A stretch of DNA of 64,000 nucleotides from Anagrus nilaparvatae (GCA_022575985.1 JAKSXM010000014.1:4960001-5024000), one strand, 5' to 3'. Positions 12,527 through 23,281 are shown, counted from the stretch's first letter. Notes: generated by a model not told the origin, from the sequence alone. Program-made: numbers and translations.

Positions 12527-12991
12527 CTAGATTACCGCGAACATTAGTGAGACTGAGCGAAGCCACTGTAATTTTATAGATTTATTAAATTTAAAATTCC
12601 TTATAAAGCTTAAAATTATGATTTCTTATAAAAAATTAATTTAAAAGATAAGTAATACTATTATTATTAATAATAAAAGTTCTTTCATTTTAAATTTAAA
12701 TGATTTAACATAAAAATAATTACTATTTTTTTTTATTAATAATGATATGAATAAATAAATGCTTATAAATTTAATAAGCACTTTATTTCAATAAACACTT
12801 TATTTTACGTATAAAATATAATTTTTTTCTATCATTGTGTGTTGATATTTTAATAAATATCGTTTTTTAATTTATGTAAAAACTTTTGTTTATCCTTAAA
12901 AGAAGCGCATAGTCGAATAGAGTCGTATCTATATTTATTATATATAATAAATATAGATACCACTTATATATAATAAATATAGATACGACTT
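12527..12991 (-). other. Helitron 3' terminal region
   Basis: Non-coding part behind the helicase end. It contains the CTAG terminus (complement of 12527-12530), the subterminal GCTTCGCTCAGTCT block (complement of about 12552-12565), and an A/T palindrome with 26-bp arms at 12922-12947 and 12964-12989 (GTCGTATCTATATTTATT and complement). Confidence 0.6.
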
Positions 12992-13243
12992 GGCCCAAAT
13001 GCCGAACGTGTTTTTTACAGCCCTGTGAGAAGATACGCGCTCTTGTGTGTTACAAGGTGTATTTTCTATTGTGGCTGTATTCGCCCTGCATTTTCTGTCG
13101 TACCGACTTAATGTTATTTAAATGGAGTCGGTACGCCAGAAAACTATAAAGTACTAAAAGTTCGCAGTATTTTTTACAGAAGTGTCCCCTACACAAACCT
13201 GTATAACTCTGTACTATGTAAAAACACGTTCGGCATCTGGGCC
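12992..13243. mobile_element. MITE with GGCCCA-type terminal inverted repeats
   Basis: Left end GGCCCAAATGCCGAACGTG and right end complementary to GGCCCAGATGCCGAACGTG, continuing into TTTTTTACA / TTTTTACA. An inner inverted pair lies around 13107-13135 (GTACCGACT / AGTCGGTAC). It carries no coding capacity. A target duplication is not obvious because the left flank is itself an AT palindrome. It sits just beyond the C-terminal end of the Helitron helicase. Confidence 0.65.
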
Positions 13244-13309
13244 CTGGGTTACTTACTTACGATTATATTATATATAATCTTTTATTAAAATTAAATGGTT
13301 AATTGATTT

Positions 13310-13480
13310 AACTCTACTTAATCCAACGTAAGTTATGCCTAATTGTTTTTCACTGTCTCCTATATGGAGAAATATATTATGAATAGTCTGTCCTTGCGAC
13401 TTGTGTATTGTTATCGAATAAGATAACATAACTGGAATTTGTGTTCTGCTGCATTGTAGTTTATTATGCGTCCATGTTCG
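13310..13480 (-). pseudogene. Helitron Pif1-like helicase, C-terminal fragment
   Basis: The minus strand reads RTQIPVMLSYSITIHKSQGQ followed by TIHNIFLHIGDSEKQLGITY. This is the helicase motif region near the end of Pif1-type helicases (family pattern LAYAITIHKSQGQTL). It continues the helicase piece at 15758-16474, from which it is separated by the Tigger element and the minisatellite. Catalysis in the family is ATP-driven unwinding for rolling-circle transposition; here only the fragment remains. Confidence 0.85.
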
Positions 13481-13609
13481 GGTTAGTGAAATTATCTAAT
13501 TTCTATATTTTATTAAATTTTTATATAAAAGCTTATAACCGGTTTGTGTAAACACAACCTAAATGCATGGAACATGTTTACTTCCAGCTGAGGACTATAC
13601 AGGACTATA

Positions 13610-14620
13610 CAGGCGTCCCTGCTTATGCACGGTTTCCATATACGCGGGTTTCGCTCATACGCGGTTTGTCTATTTTTTCCATCCCTCTTTATGCGCGGTC
13701 TTTCCCTCCGTATACGCGGGTTCTATTGGAAATTCGAAGCAAAAATTTTTCCTGATTGTCTTTTTTTAATCACGGCCAGGCTGCTTTGCTTGAAATTTAT
13801 TTGTTGCTTGAACTTTCAAACAAAGCAGCCTGGCCGTGTTGTTTTGTAACATAATTAACCTCATTTATTAAATATCACTATCTCTCAGACAAGCAAAATT
13901 ATTACAAGTATTTCTTCAGAAATTATGGCTCCCGAATAAAAAAATTCTCCAAATAAAAAAACAAGGATTGTCTTGGATATTATGGTTTGAAGTTAAAAAT
14001 CCTCAATTTGCATGAATCTGGAGATAGAGTCACAGCCGTTGCGCGAAAATTCAAAATCAATGAGTCTTCTGCAGAAAAAGACAACAAAGATAAAATTCAT
14101 CATAGTTCTTCGGCCTTGGGTCAGTTTGCTGTGTAAATTAAACCACGCGAGAAAGTGACCACGTGACATCTTCTTAAAATAAAACGGGAATAAATTAAAT
14201 TTTATTTCCGTTTTATTTTACATCGCCGAAGCTGTCACGTGGTCACTTTCTCGCGTCTTTGTTTTATATGGTTATTTTTACATATACCTTTTCTTGTCTA
14301 CTTCTCCAACGACTTCCCTTCCACATAAAATTTTTTACTTTCTATTGTGAATAACCACGTTACAGCTCCTATCTCTCTGGAAATCTCTCTAAACTAATCT
14401 CTGATTAAGCAGACATACATCACTCAATATTACACTAAAAAATAAGTACACAAAAATACAATAAAAGTAAAAAAACAACCAAAAATTATTTTTAACCCTA
14501 GAAATTTGGAGTGTCTGGAACCTAACCCCCTTATTACCATGAGACCTTGGTCTCCGTATACGCGGTTTCCGTATACGCGGCACCTTCTTGGAACGCATTA
14601 ACCGCGTATAAGGACGCCTG
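13610..14620 (+). mobile_element. Internally deleted Tigger (pogo-type) transposon
   Basis: Ends CAGGCGTCC and GGACGCCTG are flanked by TA on both sides (13608-13609 and 14621-14622), the Tc1/mariner-pogo target duplication. The terminal regions share GTATACGCGG-type repeats, with several copies at each end that may be transposase-binding repeats. A recognisable transposase N-terminus remains at 13995-14100. Two nested palindromes lie inside: 13764-13832 (CACGGCCAGGCTGCTTTG and complement) and 14141-14261 (ACGCGAGAAAGTGACCACGT and complement). At 1011 bp it is far shorter than an autonomous Tigger (about 2.4 kb). It splits the Helitron helicase. Confidence 0.85.
13920..14102 (+). pseudogene. 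Tigger transposase N-terminal HTH remnant
   Basis: In one frame the sequence reads GLKLKILNLHESGDRVTAVA followed by RKFKINESSAEKDNKDKIHH. This matches the first helix-turn-helix of Tigger/CENP-B-type transposases, which binds the terminal repeats. A likely original start ATGGCTCCC is at 13926, but a stop and frameshifts lie between it and the HTH. The catalytic DDE domain is missing, so the element could only have been mobilised by another copy. Confidence 0.7.
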
Positions 14621-14622
14621 TA

Positions 14623-14892
14623 ATACAAATGTTACTCAACATTACAATACTATTTTCTAATTTTATAATTTGTAAATATCACCTTACCAGCTGTTAAGAT
14701 TCTAAACCCAAACTATTTTGATTCCCTAAACCTGAATTATTCCAAGTCCCTGAACCTGAATGATTCCAAGTCCCTGAACCTGAATTATTCCAAGTCCCTA
14801 AATCGATATTATTTTAAGTCCATAAACCTGTATTATCTTAAGTCCTTAAGCTCAGATTTTTCAAAGTCTCCTAATTATTCTAAGTTTCATAT
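14623..14892. repeat. Short tandem repeat, 24-bp unit
   Basis: Between about 14725 and 14870 roughly six copies of CCTGAATTATTCCAAGTCCC (unit 24 bp) occur; the central copies are near identical and the outer ones diverged. The rest of the stretch is AT-rich Helitron-internal sequence without coding signal. Confidence 0.75.
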
Positions 14893-15716
14893 GGCCCCCC
14901 CCCCCCTAAAATAAGACAAATTTGACCACCCCCCTTAAATAGGACAAATTTACCACCCCCCTTAAATAGGAAATATTTTACCACCCACCTTAAATAGGAC
15001 AAATTTGACCACCCACCTTAAATAGGACAAATTTGACCACCCCCCTTAAATAGTACAAATGTTACCACCCCCCTTAAATAGGAGAAATTTACCACCCCCC
15101 TTAAATAGGACATATTTTACCACCCACCTTAAATAGGACAAATTTGACCACCCCCCTTAAATAGGACAAATTTGACCACCCCCTTAAATAGGACAAATTT
15201 GATCACCCCCCTTATATAGGACATATTTGAGTAACCCCCTTAAAGAAAAATTTGACTATCCCCTTAAATAGGACAAATTTGACCACCCCCCTTAAATAGG
15301 AAAAATTTGACCATCCCCCTTAAATAGGACATATTTTACCACCCACCTTAAATAGGACAAATTTGACCACCCCCCTTAAATAGGACAAATTTGACCACCC
15401 CCCTTAAATAGTACAAATTTTACCACCCCCCTTAAATAGGACAAATTTATCACCCCCCTTAAATAGGACATATTTTACCACCCACCTTATATAGGACAAA
15501 TTTGACCACCCCCCTTAAATAGTACAAATTTGACCAACCCCCTTAAATAGGACAAATTTGATCACCCCCCTTATATAGGACATATTTGACTAACCCCCTT
15601 AAATAGGAAAAATTTGACCATCCCCTTAATTAGGACAAATTTGACCACCCCCCTTAAATTGGACAAATTTGACCACCCCTCTTAAATAGGACATATTTGA
15701 CCACCCCCCTTAATTT
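14893..15716. repeat. C-rich minisatellite, 28-bp unit
   Basis: About 29 tandem copies of TTAAATAGGACAAATTTGAC plus CACCCCCC. Variants alternate (ACCCACC, ATATTTTACC, ATCACC), suggesting a second-order pattern with a composite unit of several monomers. The strand is markedly asymmetric, with C runs only on the plus strand. It lies inside the decayed Helitron helicase, directly after the GPY of the helicase fragment. Confidence 0.9.
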
Positions 15717-15757
15717 TCAAGTTCTGAAGTACCCCCTCCCTATAAACATGTTCTATG

Positions 15758-16490
15758 TTAATATGGTCCTCGGTAATTGTCAAATTCTACCATGATTGCT
15801 TCTGGTAATTGCGGCGGTGAATCATTGTCAGAATAAATTTTTTCTCTGACATGACCTAAAGTACCATTGATTAAACCTCCAGCAGTCCATAAGTTTTTCC
15901 TTAACATTACACGATAATTTTTAGATAAATATAGGATATTTTGTAATCCTGAAGTTTTTTCATCCGAACAACTCATGGCTACATTGGGTACATTTGTACC
16001 TACAATGCGAGCTACTGCGTTTCCTGCGTTTTTAAATATTTTTCGTTATGTGCATCTACTTCTGTGCATTTCGGGTATAATGTGTATTACATTTTCAAAT
16101 AAATCTAATTTATTTTTTGGTATTATGGTTTTCCGTCTGTTTTGTAATGCTTCATATTTTTCCTGGGACAATTCTGCGTTTGCAATTCCATCTAATAATT
16201 TAGAGTATGGCATTTCATTACCTTCTTGTCGGTGTGCATTTTTTAAACAGAAGTATTTCTGAAACTCATTAAAAACAAGTTTTCCCTGTGATTGCATTTT
16301 GTCAGTATGTTTTTTTGTACTAAATATTGCTGTATCTCCTACGGATGTTAATAGGTTATAATCGCCGAATAAGTAGATTATTAATCCACCGAATGGTTCA
16401 TCAATTTCATTAGCAAAAATTTCTCTATACCGTGATTCTATTTGGTATAAAGTTCGTAAACCTATTAATGACATTTCATCAATTATTTCT
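15758..16490 (-). pseudogene. Helitron Pif1-like helicase, central part
   Basis: Two minus-strand frames (16474-16046 and 15976-15758) give MSLIGLRTLYQIESRYREIF, FGGLIIYLFGDYNLL (Walker-B/motif III region; family GDFNQLPPV, here LLTSV), then VMLRKNLWTAGGLINGTLGH and LPEAIMVEFDNYRGPY. This matches the Pif1 helicase of Helitron Rep-helicase proteins. The Walker A lobe is absent: the Rep domain joins the helicase directly at about 16490, indicating an internal deletion. A frameshift separates the two frames near 16000. No activity is expected. Confidence 0.85.
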
Positions 16491-17110
16491 TCTTTTGTCA
16501 GTTATAGTATTTGGATCCTAATTTGGACATATTATTTTATATAAATCATTCCATTGATGATCTGCAGCACTAAGTGTAAAGAATATTGTTGGTTTTTTCA
16601 ACTGTTTAACCATATTAATAAGTTCGTCACACCGTTGATACCAATAACTGTTGATAGATCTTATTTTAGAAGAATAAACCATAATATGTTACCAGAGGTT
16701 TTTATCCTTTTCTAATTTGTTTTTTAATTGTTCTATAGTGCATTCTTATAATTTCGATTTATTCACGTAAATTCCTGCTTTTTGTAACATTCCATGACGC
16801 ATAACGGTATTCAAAAAAAAAAATCTGAATCTTGGATCTTGTGCGAAAATTTTATCTGTATATTTCATAAGATGTTTGAAATATTGATCTAAAGTAACTT
16901 TTATTTCTCTAATTTGTGAAAAGTCTGCTATTCCTCGAAATAAATGCGGGAATGCACAAGCTATGTGACCTTCCGTTGTGAATTCATTAATTGGATTGTT
17001 TTCTAATGTTGCGTAATTTAGATGTAATTCTTGGTTTATCTTATGATCTTGATTAATCCTATATATATATAAATCTTTAATTATGTATGTTTGTCCGAAC
17101 GCCACAAACG
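16491..17110 (-). pseudogene. Helitron Rep (Helitron_like_N) domain, decayed
   Basis: The minus strand at 17110-16746 contains INEFTTEGHIACAFPHLFRG, VTLDQYFKHLMKYTDKIFAQ and DPRFRFFFLNTVMRHGMLQ, the N-terminal Helitron replication-initiator domain. A second frame at 16740-16500 has YWYQRCDELINMVKQLKKPT and IFFTLSAADHQWNDLYKI, the conserved FTLSAAD-W-DL block. In the family this domain nicks DNA through HUH and two-Tyr motifs. The part expected to carry the catalytic tyrosines is deleted before the helicase. At 17111 the frame runs into the inverted arm of the Penelope-like element, so residues such as PEEEQDFMLEI upstream belong to that element. Confidence 0.85.
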
Positions 17111-17996
17111 ATATTTCGAGCATAAAATCTTGCTCCTCTTCAGGGATCTACAACAATTATTGTACATAAAAATATAAAATTAGAAGGATGTTTATATGTA
17201 TATATATATACTACTATAATGAATAATTGATAATTTTGGTATTTACATTTAATTGTATATAAAAATTAATATAACGTCAATATAAATTGTCCATATAAAT
17301 ATAAATATATAAATAATCTGTACTTATAACTAGTTAACATTTTTTTATAAATGAACATTTTGTTATTAAAATTAAAGATAACAATAAAAATATTGCACGT
17401 TGATTTAAAGTTACTAAATCACTGAACTGGTTTTATAATGCGCATGCCTATCTAAAAATGTTTTCTTAAATGTGTTAGTGGCGTAAATGCTATATTGAGA
17501 GTACATATGTACATTTTACAGGTTGCCAACGTAATTTTTGGAATTATGTAGTACAGTTATTTATGATTGGTAGTAATGAGGTTTTAGTGTAATATCAAAA
17601 ATTTTTTATGATATTTTGTCAATGATAACATTATATGAATCTACAAGTTTGTCACAGTCAGATTTTTTATTGATTGCATGAATGATGTTTTTTTGTATAT
17701 AGACTGTTTCAGCAAAGGATCTTTTATGGAAATTTGATTCTCTGTGTAATATTTCAATGTTGTCATAATCAAATTTGTGTTCATTATTGGTTTCTAGAAC
17801 GCGTTTGCTTATAACATTATGATATTTACTAGATAGTTTGATGTTTTTTTCATGTTCAGTGGATCTAGTTTTCAGTAAACGTTTTGTTTGGCCGACATAA
17901 GTTTTAGGGCAATGTTTGCAGTTGATTTTGTAAACTAAATTTTTATTATTGCACTTTTTTAAGGGGTCTTTACCAGTTTTTATTATTTTGTTTAAT

Positions 17997-18892
17997 TTAG
18001 TTTACAAAATCAACTGCAAACATTGCCCTAAAACTTATGTCGGCCAAACAAAACGTTTACTGAAAACTAGATCCACTGAACATGAAAAAAACATCAAACT
18101 ATCTAGTAAATATCATAATGTTATAAGCAAACACGTTCTAGAAACCAATAATGAACACAAATTTGATTATGACAACATTGAAATATTACACAGAGAATCA
18201 AATTTCCATAAAAGATCCTTTGCTGAAACAGTCTATATACAAAAAAACATCATTCATGCAATCAATAAAAAATCTGACTGTGACAAACTTGTAGATTCAT
18301 ATAATGTTATCATTGACAAAATATCATAAAAAATTTTTGATATTACACTAAAACCTCATTACTACCAATCATAAATAACTGTACTACATAATTCCAAAAA
18401 TTACGTTGGCTGTAAAATGTACATATGTACTCTCAATATAGCATTTACGCCACTAACACATTTAAGAAAACATTTTTAGATAGGCATGCGCATTATAAAA
18501 CCAGTTCAGTGATTTAGTAACTTTAAATCAACGTGCAATATTTTTATTGTTATCTTTAATTTTAATAACAAAATGTTCATTTATAAAAAAATGTTAACTA
18601 GTTATAAGTACAGATTATTTATATATTTATATTTATATGGACAATTTATATTGACGTTATATTAATTTTTATATACAATTAAATGTAAATACCAAAATTA
18701 TCAATTATTCATTATAGTAGTATATATATATACATATAAACATCCTTCTAATTTTATATTTTTATGTACAATAATTGTTGTAGATCCCTGAAGAGGAGCA
18801 AGATTTTATGCTCGAAATATTGGATTTAATTTAAATAAATAAAATAATTGTCTGGAAAAGGTCGTTTATATATTTTTTATACACAAGTTTAC
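17997..18892 (+). repeat. Penelope-like element 5' pseudo-LTR
   Basis: A direct copy of 21278-22172. It includes the last 110 codons of the ORF (GIY-YIG region) and the 3'UTR with the motif TGAAGAGGAGCAAGATTTTA followed by TGCTCGAAATATT. The ORF visible at 17949-18329 is therefore a duplicated C-terminus, not a separate gene. In related elements this region precedes the main ORF and may supply the promoter. Confidence 0.85.
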
Positions 18893-19064
18893 TCATATGA
18901 CCAGACGTTAAAATTCAAACATAAAGATTTATTAAAGCTTTGACGGCGCTACTCTAGTGTGCAAATTCTCACTCACACTCATTCAAGACTCTACGAATAC
19001 ATCTACATATATATATATATATATTACCAAAGAAACTCCAAATCATCACAAGAAAAACAACATC

Positions 19065-21608
19065 ATGTTTTTAAGAAATATAAAGAAAAAATATGGTAAC
19101 AAAATATTGAAGAAAATTAAAAATTATATAAAATTATGTAAGAAGATCAAAAGATACAACAACAATAAACAATTTTTACTTACATGTCGTGAAAAAAATT
19201 TAAAACATAAAAAATTACTACACATAACAAAAAACTGTAATAAGTTACATTTTCATAGCAAGTTTGCAAAATCAAAAGCTAAAACATTTGTTGAGAAAAT
19301 CCAAAATACTTTCTTAAATTTAGAAATCAAAGATATACACATACACCTTAATTTTTTATCAAAAGAAAAACTTAAATTAGAAAAAGAAATCAGTAATTTA
19401 GTTGATACAAATATTTATAACAGATTAACAACTTTTAACAATACAAATATTCAACCTGATAATAAAAACATGAATAATAATTCCCCCGGTACAAAAAATA
19501 AGTTAAATAACAAAATCATCAATTTAGAAAAATCACAAACATATGCATCCAATATCAATATAAATCAACACAGTAAACTGTATGCAAATTTTAATTACAA
19601 TAAAGACCCTTGGTTCGTTAATGTATCTTCTACTGAAATACCTTTTACTGTCCAAAACTTAATCAGATTAGGTCCTGATTTTAGCAATTGCAGCTTTTAC
19701 AATAAAAAAATCAGGATATTTGAATTAATAAAAGATTTTGAGTGTCATTCTTGGAAAATTCCACATGATTCAGTTTATGAAATGAGACACATTTTAATTA
19801 ACGAATCAAGATCGTTTTTATCCAATCGTAAAAAACCCTCCGAATTCGAAGATTTTATTTACAAAAGTTTTCTTGAAACAAAAAATTTTTTAAAAAACAA
19901 TCCCAACCTAGCTATCAGCAGAGCCGACAAAGGCAATGTCACAGTATTATCTAACACAATTAATTATAAAAGTGACATGAACAATATTTTTCAAGATAAA
20001 AGCAAATACTCCATTATTGATAAAGACCCTTCTGACATGGTTAAAAATAAAATCTTCAAACTTTTAAACCAATGGAGATTAAATAAATATCTAAATCCAA
20101 AAATAGAAAGAAAAGATATCTTAACTGAAGATACTAATTTGCCTAGAGCTTATGGACTGTATAAAATACATAAAGATGGATATCCACTAAGAGTTATTAT
20201 TTCATGTATCGATTCACCTCTCTCTTTTATCTCTGATTTTTACAAAGAAATTTTGGACTCAGCATGTTCCAGACCTTCTCAAGTTGTAAAAAATAGCATG
20301 GAGTTCTTATCTAAAATTCAAGGAATTTGTATACCTAATAATTATGTTTTAGCCTCCTTTGATATCGAAAACATGTTCAACAATATTCCCACTAATAGGG
20401 TAATAGATAGTATTAAAAAACGTTGGCCCAAAATCAAAAACTTTACCAAACTACCCCAAAAAGAATTCATCAAAGGCTTAGAAGTATTAATGGGTTCTCT
20501 AGTTTTTCAATTTGACAACAAATTTTACCGTCAAACCAGTGGCTTACCTATGGGACTTAGTTTATCTCCAATTTTAGCAGATCTAGTCATCCAAGATCTT
20601 GAAGAAGAAGTTTTAACTTCTTACAACGAACACATAATTTCATATTCTAGATATGTAGATGACTCCTTTATGATATTAAAAAAGGAAAAAATCCTTGAAG
20701 TTTTGGACTCATTCAACAAATTTGACTCTAATATAAAATTTACTTATGAACTGGAAAAAAATCAACAACTTAATTTCTTAGACATTCTTGTTATTAAAAA
20801 CAAAAATCAAACCATATCAACAGACATCTATAAAAAACCTACTTTTTCTGGCCGCTATTTAAATTTTGCTTCAAATCATTCATTTTCTACCAAAATTGGA
20901 ATCATTAAAAATACATTACACAAAATAGTTAATCTTTCTAGTCCAAAATTCCATGGAAAAAACTTGAAAATTTTCAAAAAAGATCTTGCCCTTAATGGTT
21001 ACCCCACTGAATTTATTAACAAGCAATTCAAAAATTTTTTCAACAAACTCAACAATCCTCCAAATACAGAAAGAAACAACAATAATAACACTGAATCAGA
21101 ACCTTATAATCATAGAAACACCATTGTTTTACCTCTCATCCCTAAAATCTCTAAAAAGTTACAATACACATTGAAGAACAAATGTAACATCAGAACAATC
21201 TTTAGAACCCCTTTCAAATTAAACAAAATAATAAAAACTGGTAAAGACCCCTTAAAAAAGTGCAATAATAAAAATTTAGTTTACAAAATCAACTGCAAAC
21301 ATTGCCCTAAAACTTATGTCGGCCAAACAAAACGTTTACTGAAAACTAGATCCACTGAACATGAAAAAAACATCAAACTATCTAGTAAATATCATAATGT
21401 TATAAGCAAACACGTTCTAGAAACCAATAATGAACACAAATTTGATTATGACAACATTGAAATATTACACAGAGAATCAAATTTCCATAAAAGATCCTTT
21501 GCTGAAACAGTCTATATACAAAAAAACATCATTCATGCAATCAATAAAAAATCTGACTGTGACAAACTTGTAGATTCATATAATGTTATCATTGACAAAA
21601 TATCATAA
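19065..21608 (+). CDS. Penelope-like reverse transcriptase with GIY-YIG endonuclease
   Basis: Intact 848-codon ORF. The frame is open from 18957, but the first ATG is at 19065 (MFLRNIKKKYG). After a Lys/Asn-rich N-terminus come the RT motifs: LPRAYGLYKIHKDGYPLRVI, motif A SFDIENMFNNIP, motif B GLPMGLSLSPILADL, motif C SRYVDDSFMI (YVDD catalytic pair) and LNFLDI. A C-terminal GIY-YIG nuclease follows: LVYKINCKHCPKTYVGQTKR with a His/Glu block HKFDYDNIEILHRESNFHKR. A CX2C pair (CKHC) sits between the GIY-like and YIG-like blocks, as in Penelope proteins. The protein would nick DNA and prime cDNA synthesis at the target. No stops or frameshifts were seen, so this copy may be active. Other non-LTR types are excluded by the GIY-YIG nuclease and the element architecture. 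Confidence 0.92.
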   Translation: MFLRNIKKKYGNKILKKIKNYIKLCKKIKRYNNNKQFLLTCREKNLKHKKLLHITKNCNKLHFHSKFAKSKAKTFVEKIQNTFLNLEIKDIHIHLNFLSKEKLKLEKEISNLVDTNIYNRLTTFNNTNIQPDNKNMNNNSPGTKNKLNNKIINLEKSQTYASNININQHSKLYANFNYNKDPWFVNVSSTEIPFTVQNLIRLGPDFSNCSFYNKKIRIFELIKDFECHSWKIPHDSVYEMRHILINESRSFLSNRKKPSEFEDFIYKSFLETKNFLKNNPNLAISRADKGNVTVLSNTINYKSDMNNIFQDKSKYSIIDKDPSDMVKNKIFKLLNQWRLNKYLNPKIERKDILTEDTNLPRAYGLYKIHKDGYPLRVIISCIDSPLSFISDFYKEILDSACSRPSQVVKNSMEFLSKIQGICIPNNYVLASFDIENMFNNIPTNRVIDSIKKRWPKIKNFTKLPQKEFIKGLEVLMGSLVFQFDNKFYRQTSGLPMGLSLSPILADLVIQDLEEEVLTSYNEHIISYSRYVDDSFMILKKEKILEVLDSFNKFDSNIKFTYELEKNQQLNFLDILVIKNKNQTISTDIYKKPTFSGRYLNFASNHSFSTKIGIIKNTLHKIVNLSSPKFHGKNLKIFKKDLALNGYPTEFINKQFKNFFNKLNNPPNTERNNNNNTESEPYNHRNTIVLPLIPKISKKLQYTLKNKCNIRTIFRTPFKLNKIIKTGKDPLKKCNNKNLVYKINCKHCPKTYVGQTKRLLKTRSTEHEKNIKLSSKYHNVISKHVLETNNEHKFDYDNIEILHRESNFHKRSFAETVYIQKNIIHAINKKSDCDKLVDSYNVIIDKIS

Positions 21609-22172
21609 AAAATTTTTGATATTACACTAAAACCTCATTACTACCAATCATAAATAACTGTACTACATAATTCCAAAAATTACGTTGGCAACCTGTAAAA
21701 TGTACATATGTACTCTCAATATAGCATTTACGCCACTAACACATTTAAGAAAACATTTTTAGATAGGCATGCGCATTATAAAACCAGTTCAGTGATTTAG
21801 TAACTTTAAATCAACGTGCAATATTTTTATTGTTATCTTTAATTTTAATAACAAAATGTTCATTTATAAAAAAATGTTAACTAGTTATAAGTACAGATTA
21901 TTTATATATTTATATTTATATGGACAATTTATATTGACGTTATATTAATTTTTATATACAATTAAATGTAAATACCAAAATTATCAATTATTCATTATAG
22001 TAGTATATATATATACATATAAACATCCTTCTAATTTTATATTTTTATGTACAATAATTGTTGTAGATCCCTGAAGAGGAGCAAGATTTTATGCTCGAAA
22101 TATTGGATTTAATTTAAATAAATAAAATAATTGTCTGGAAAAGGTCGTTTATATATTTTTTATACACAAGTT

Positions 22173-22555
22173 TATAATTTTTATAAAAAACAGAAAAGTA
22201 AGGAAAAATTTTACAGCGGAAAAGAGTTTAATTCGATTCGGGCATATTTTTTACGAATTCACCTAAGTTTTCAAGTTAATCGGTTCGATCTGTTAAGAGA
22301 TCATTTTTCGAAAATTATAAAAGTTTAGGACTAATATTATATAAATTTGTAATTCTTACCGGCTACTAATTTAGTTGCTCAATAGAGTTACTAAAAGAAG
22401 CTTGTACAGCTATTATCAGGGAGAATCCTAAAATTGGTAATTGAGGGAAGCAACTGCCACTTGCGGATCCTAGGGTAGGTAATCAGCTTTGTATCGCTGA
22501 TCACTAATTATCCGCCTAATTTTTTCTAATCCTTATTTTTTTTTAATTTTTTTTT
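22173..22555. other. Unassigned sequence between Penelope-like element and numt
   Basis: No domain recognised. A moderately GC-rich patch at 22400-22520 (around AGGGAAGCAACTGCCACTTG and ATCAGCTTTGTATCGCTGAT) may be a repeat end. It could be residual Helitron sequence or the edge of the inserted mosaic. Confidence 0.35.
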
Positions 22556-22559
22556 TTTA

Positions 22560-23193
22560 TTATTTTGTTCTTATCAGTGATGACGAGATGTAATTCGAGA
22601 AAGAACTATACAAGGTTATCATAATAATTTAGTAGTAGATGGTTTAATGTTAGAAATAATTTTATTTATTATTTCTGAATTATTATTTTTTATTAGATTT
22701 TTTTGATGTTATTTTCATGTATTTTTAGGTTCTTCAATTGATGTTGGTAATATTTGACCTCCAAAAGGTGTAAAATCATTTAATCCTTATTTTGTACCAT
22801 TATTAAATACAATAATTTTATTATTTTCAGGTGTAACTGTTACTGTTAGACATAATTTAACATTATCAAATAATAATAAATGTTCATATTTTTTATTAAT
22901 AACTTGTGTGTTAGGTTTAATTTTTACATTATTTCAAGGTTATGAATATATTGAAGCAATATTTTGTTTAAGAGATTCAGTTTATGGATCAATTTTTTTT
23001 TATAGGAACAGGATTTCATGGTTTACATGTAATAATTGGTTCATTATTTTTATTTATTAATTATTTACGAATAAAAAAACAAGATATTTCTATATCTCAT
23101 CATTTTGGTTTTGAAGCAGCAGCTTGATATTGACATTTTGTTGATGTTGTTTGATTATATTTATTTTTAGTAATTTATTATTGATCAAGATAA
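22560..23193 (+). pseudogene. cox3: cox3 numt, 3' two-thirds, one frameshift
   Basis: With the invertebrate mitochondrial code the sequence reads YQWWRDVIREST, then [53 protein letters not shown], and after a one-base slip [37 protein letters not shown] and a TAA stop at 23191-23193. This is cytochrome c oxidase subunit III, a seven-helix inner-membrane protein, lacking its N-terminal part. The slip is an extra T in the T run at 22995-23002. Internal TGA codons would end translation in the nucleus, so the copy is non-functional. Confidence 0.92.
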
Positions 23194-23215
23194 TTTTTTA
23201 CAAAATAAATTAAAA

Positions 23216-23278
23216 ATTTATATAATATAATTAGTATATTTAATTTCTAATTAAAAAGTTTAATATTTTAATATAAAT
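23216..23278 (+). tRNA. trnG: Mitochondrial trnG copy in numt, anticodon altered
   Basis: Acceptor arms ATTTATA (23216-23222) and TATAAAT (23272-23278) pair, and the location between cox3 and nad3 is canonical. The anticodon loop TTTCTAA gives TCT instead of the TCC expected for mitochondrial glycine tRNA, consistent with decay after nuclear transfer. Confidence 0.75.
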
Positions 23279-23281
23279 AAT

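Larger units (their letters stand above)
17111..22172 (+). mobile_element. Full-length Penelope-like element with tandem pLTRs and inverted arm
   Basis: Order: an inverted 3' fragment (17111-17996, reverse complement of about 21218-22101), a direct 5' copy of the 3' region (17997-18892), a unique 5' leader, an intact RT/GIY-YIG ORF, and a 3' copy of the same region (21278-22172). The two direct copies both end ...TATACACAAGTTTA and are nearly identical, apart from a few bases such as a missing ACCTG near 18410. A tandem pseudo-LTR plus a head-to-head inverted piece is the classic architecture of Penelope elements. The element interrupts the Helitron Rep domain at 17110/17111. The near identity of the copies and the intact ORF mark it as one of the youngest insertions here. 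Confidence 0.9.

Noticed and set aside
13563..14628. Short ORFs with Tyr/Arg-rich peptides at both ends of the Tigger element
   Set aside because: Translations of the GTATACGCGG terminal repeats in different frames.
14893..15716. CRISPR-like regular 28-bp repeats
   Set aside because: Head-to-tail minisatellite without unique spacers; lies within Helitron code.
15975..16262. Plus-strand 95-residue ORF
   Set aside because: Lies antisense to the Helitron helicase fragment, which has recognisable motifs on the minus strand.
17949..18329. Separate small GIY-YIG gene
   Set aside because: Identical to the C-terminus of the main Penelope-like ORF; it is the duplicated 5' pseudo-LTR.
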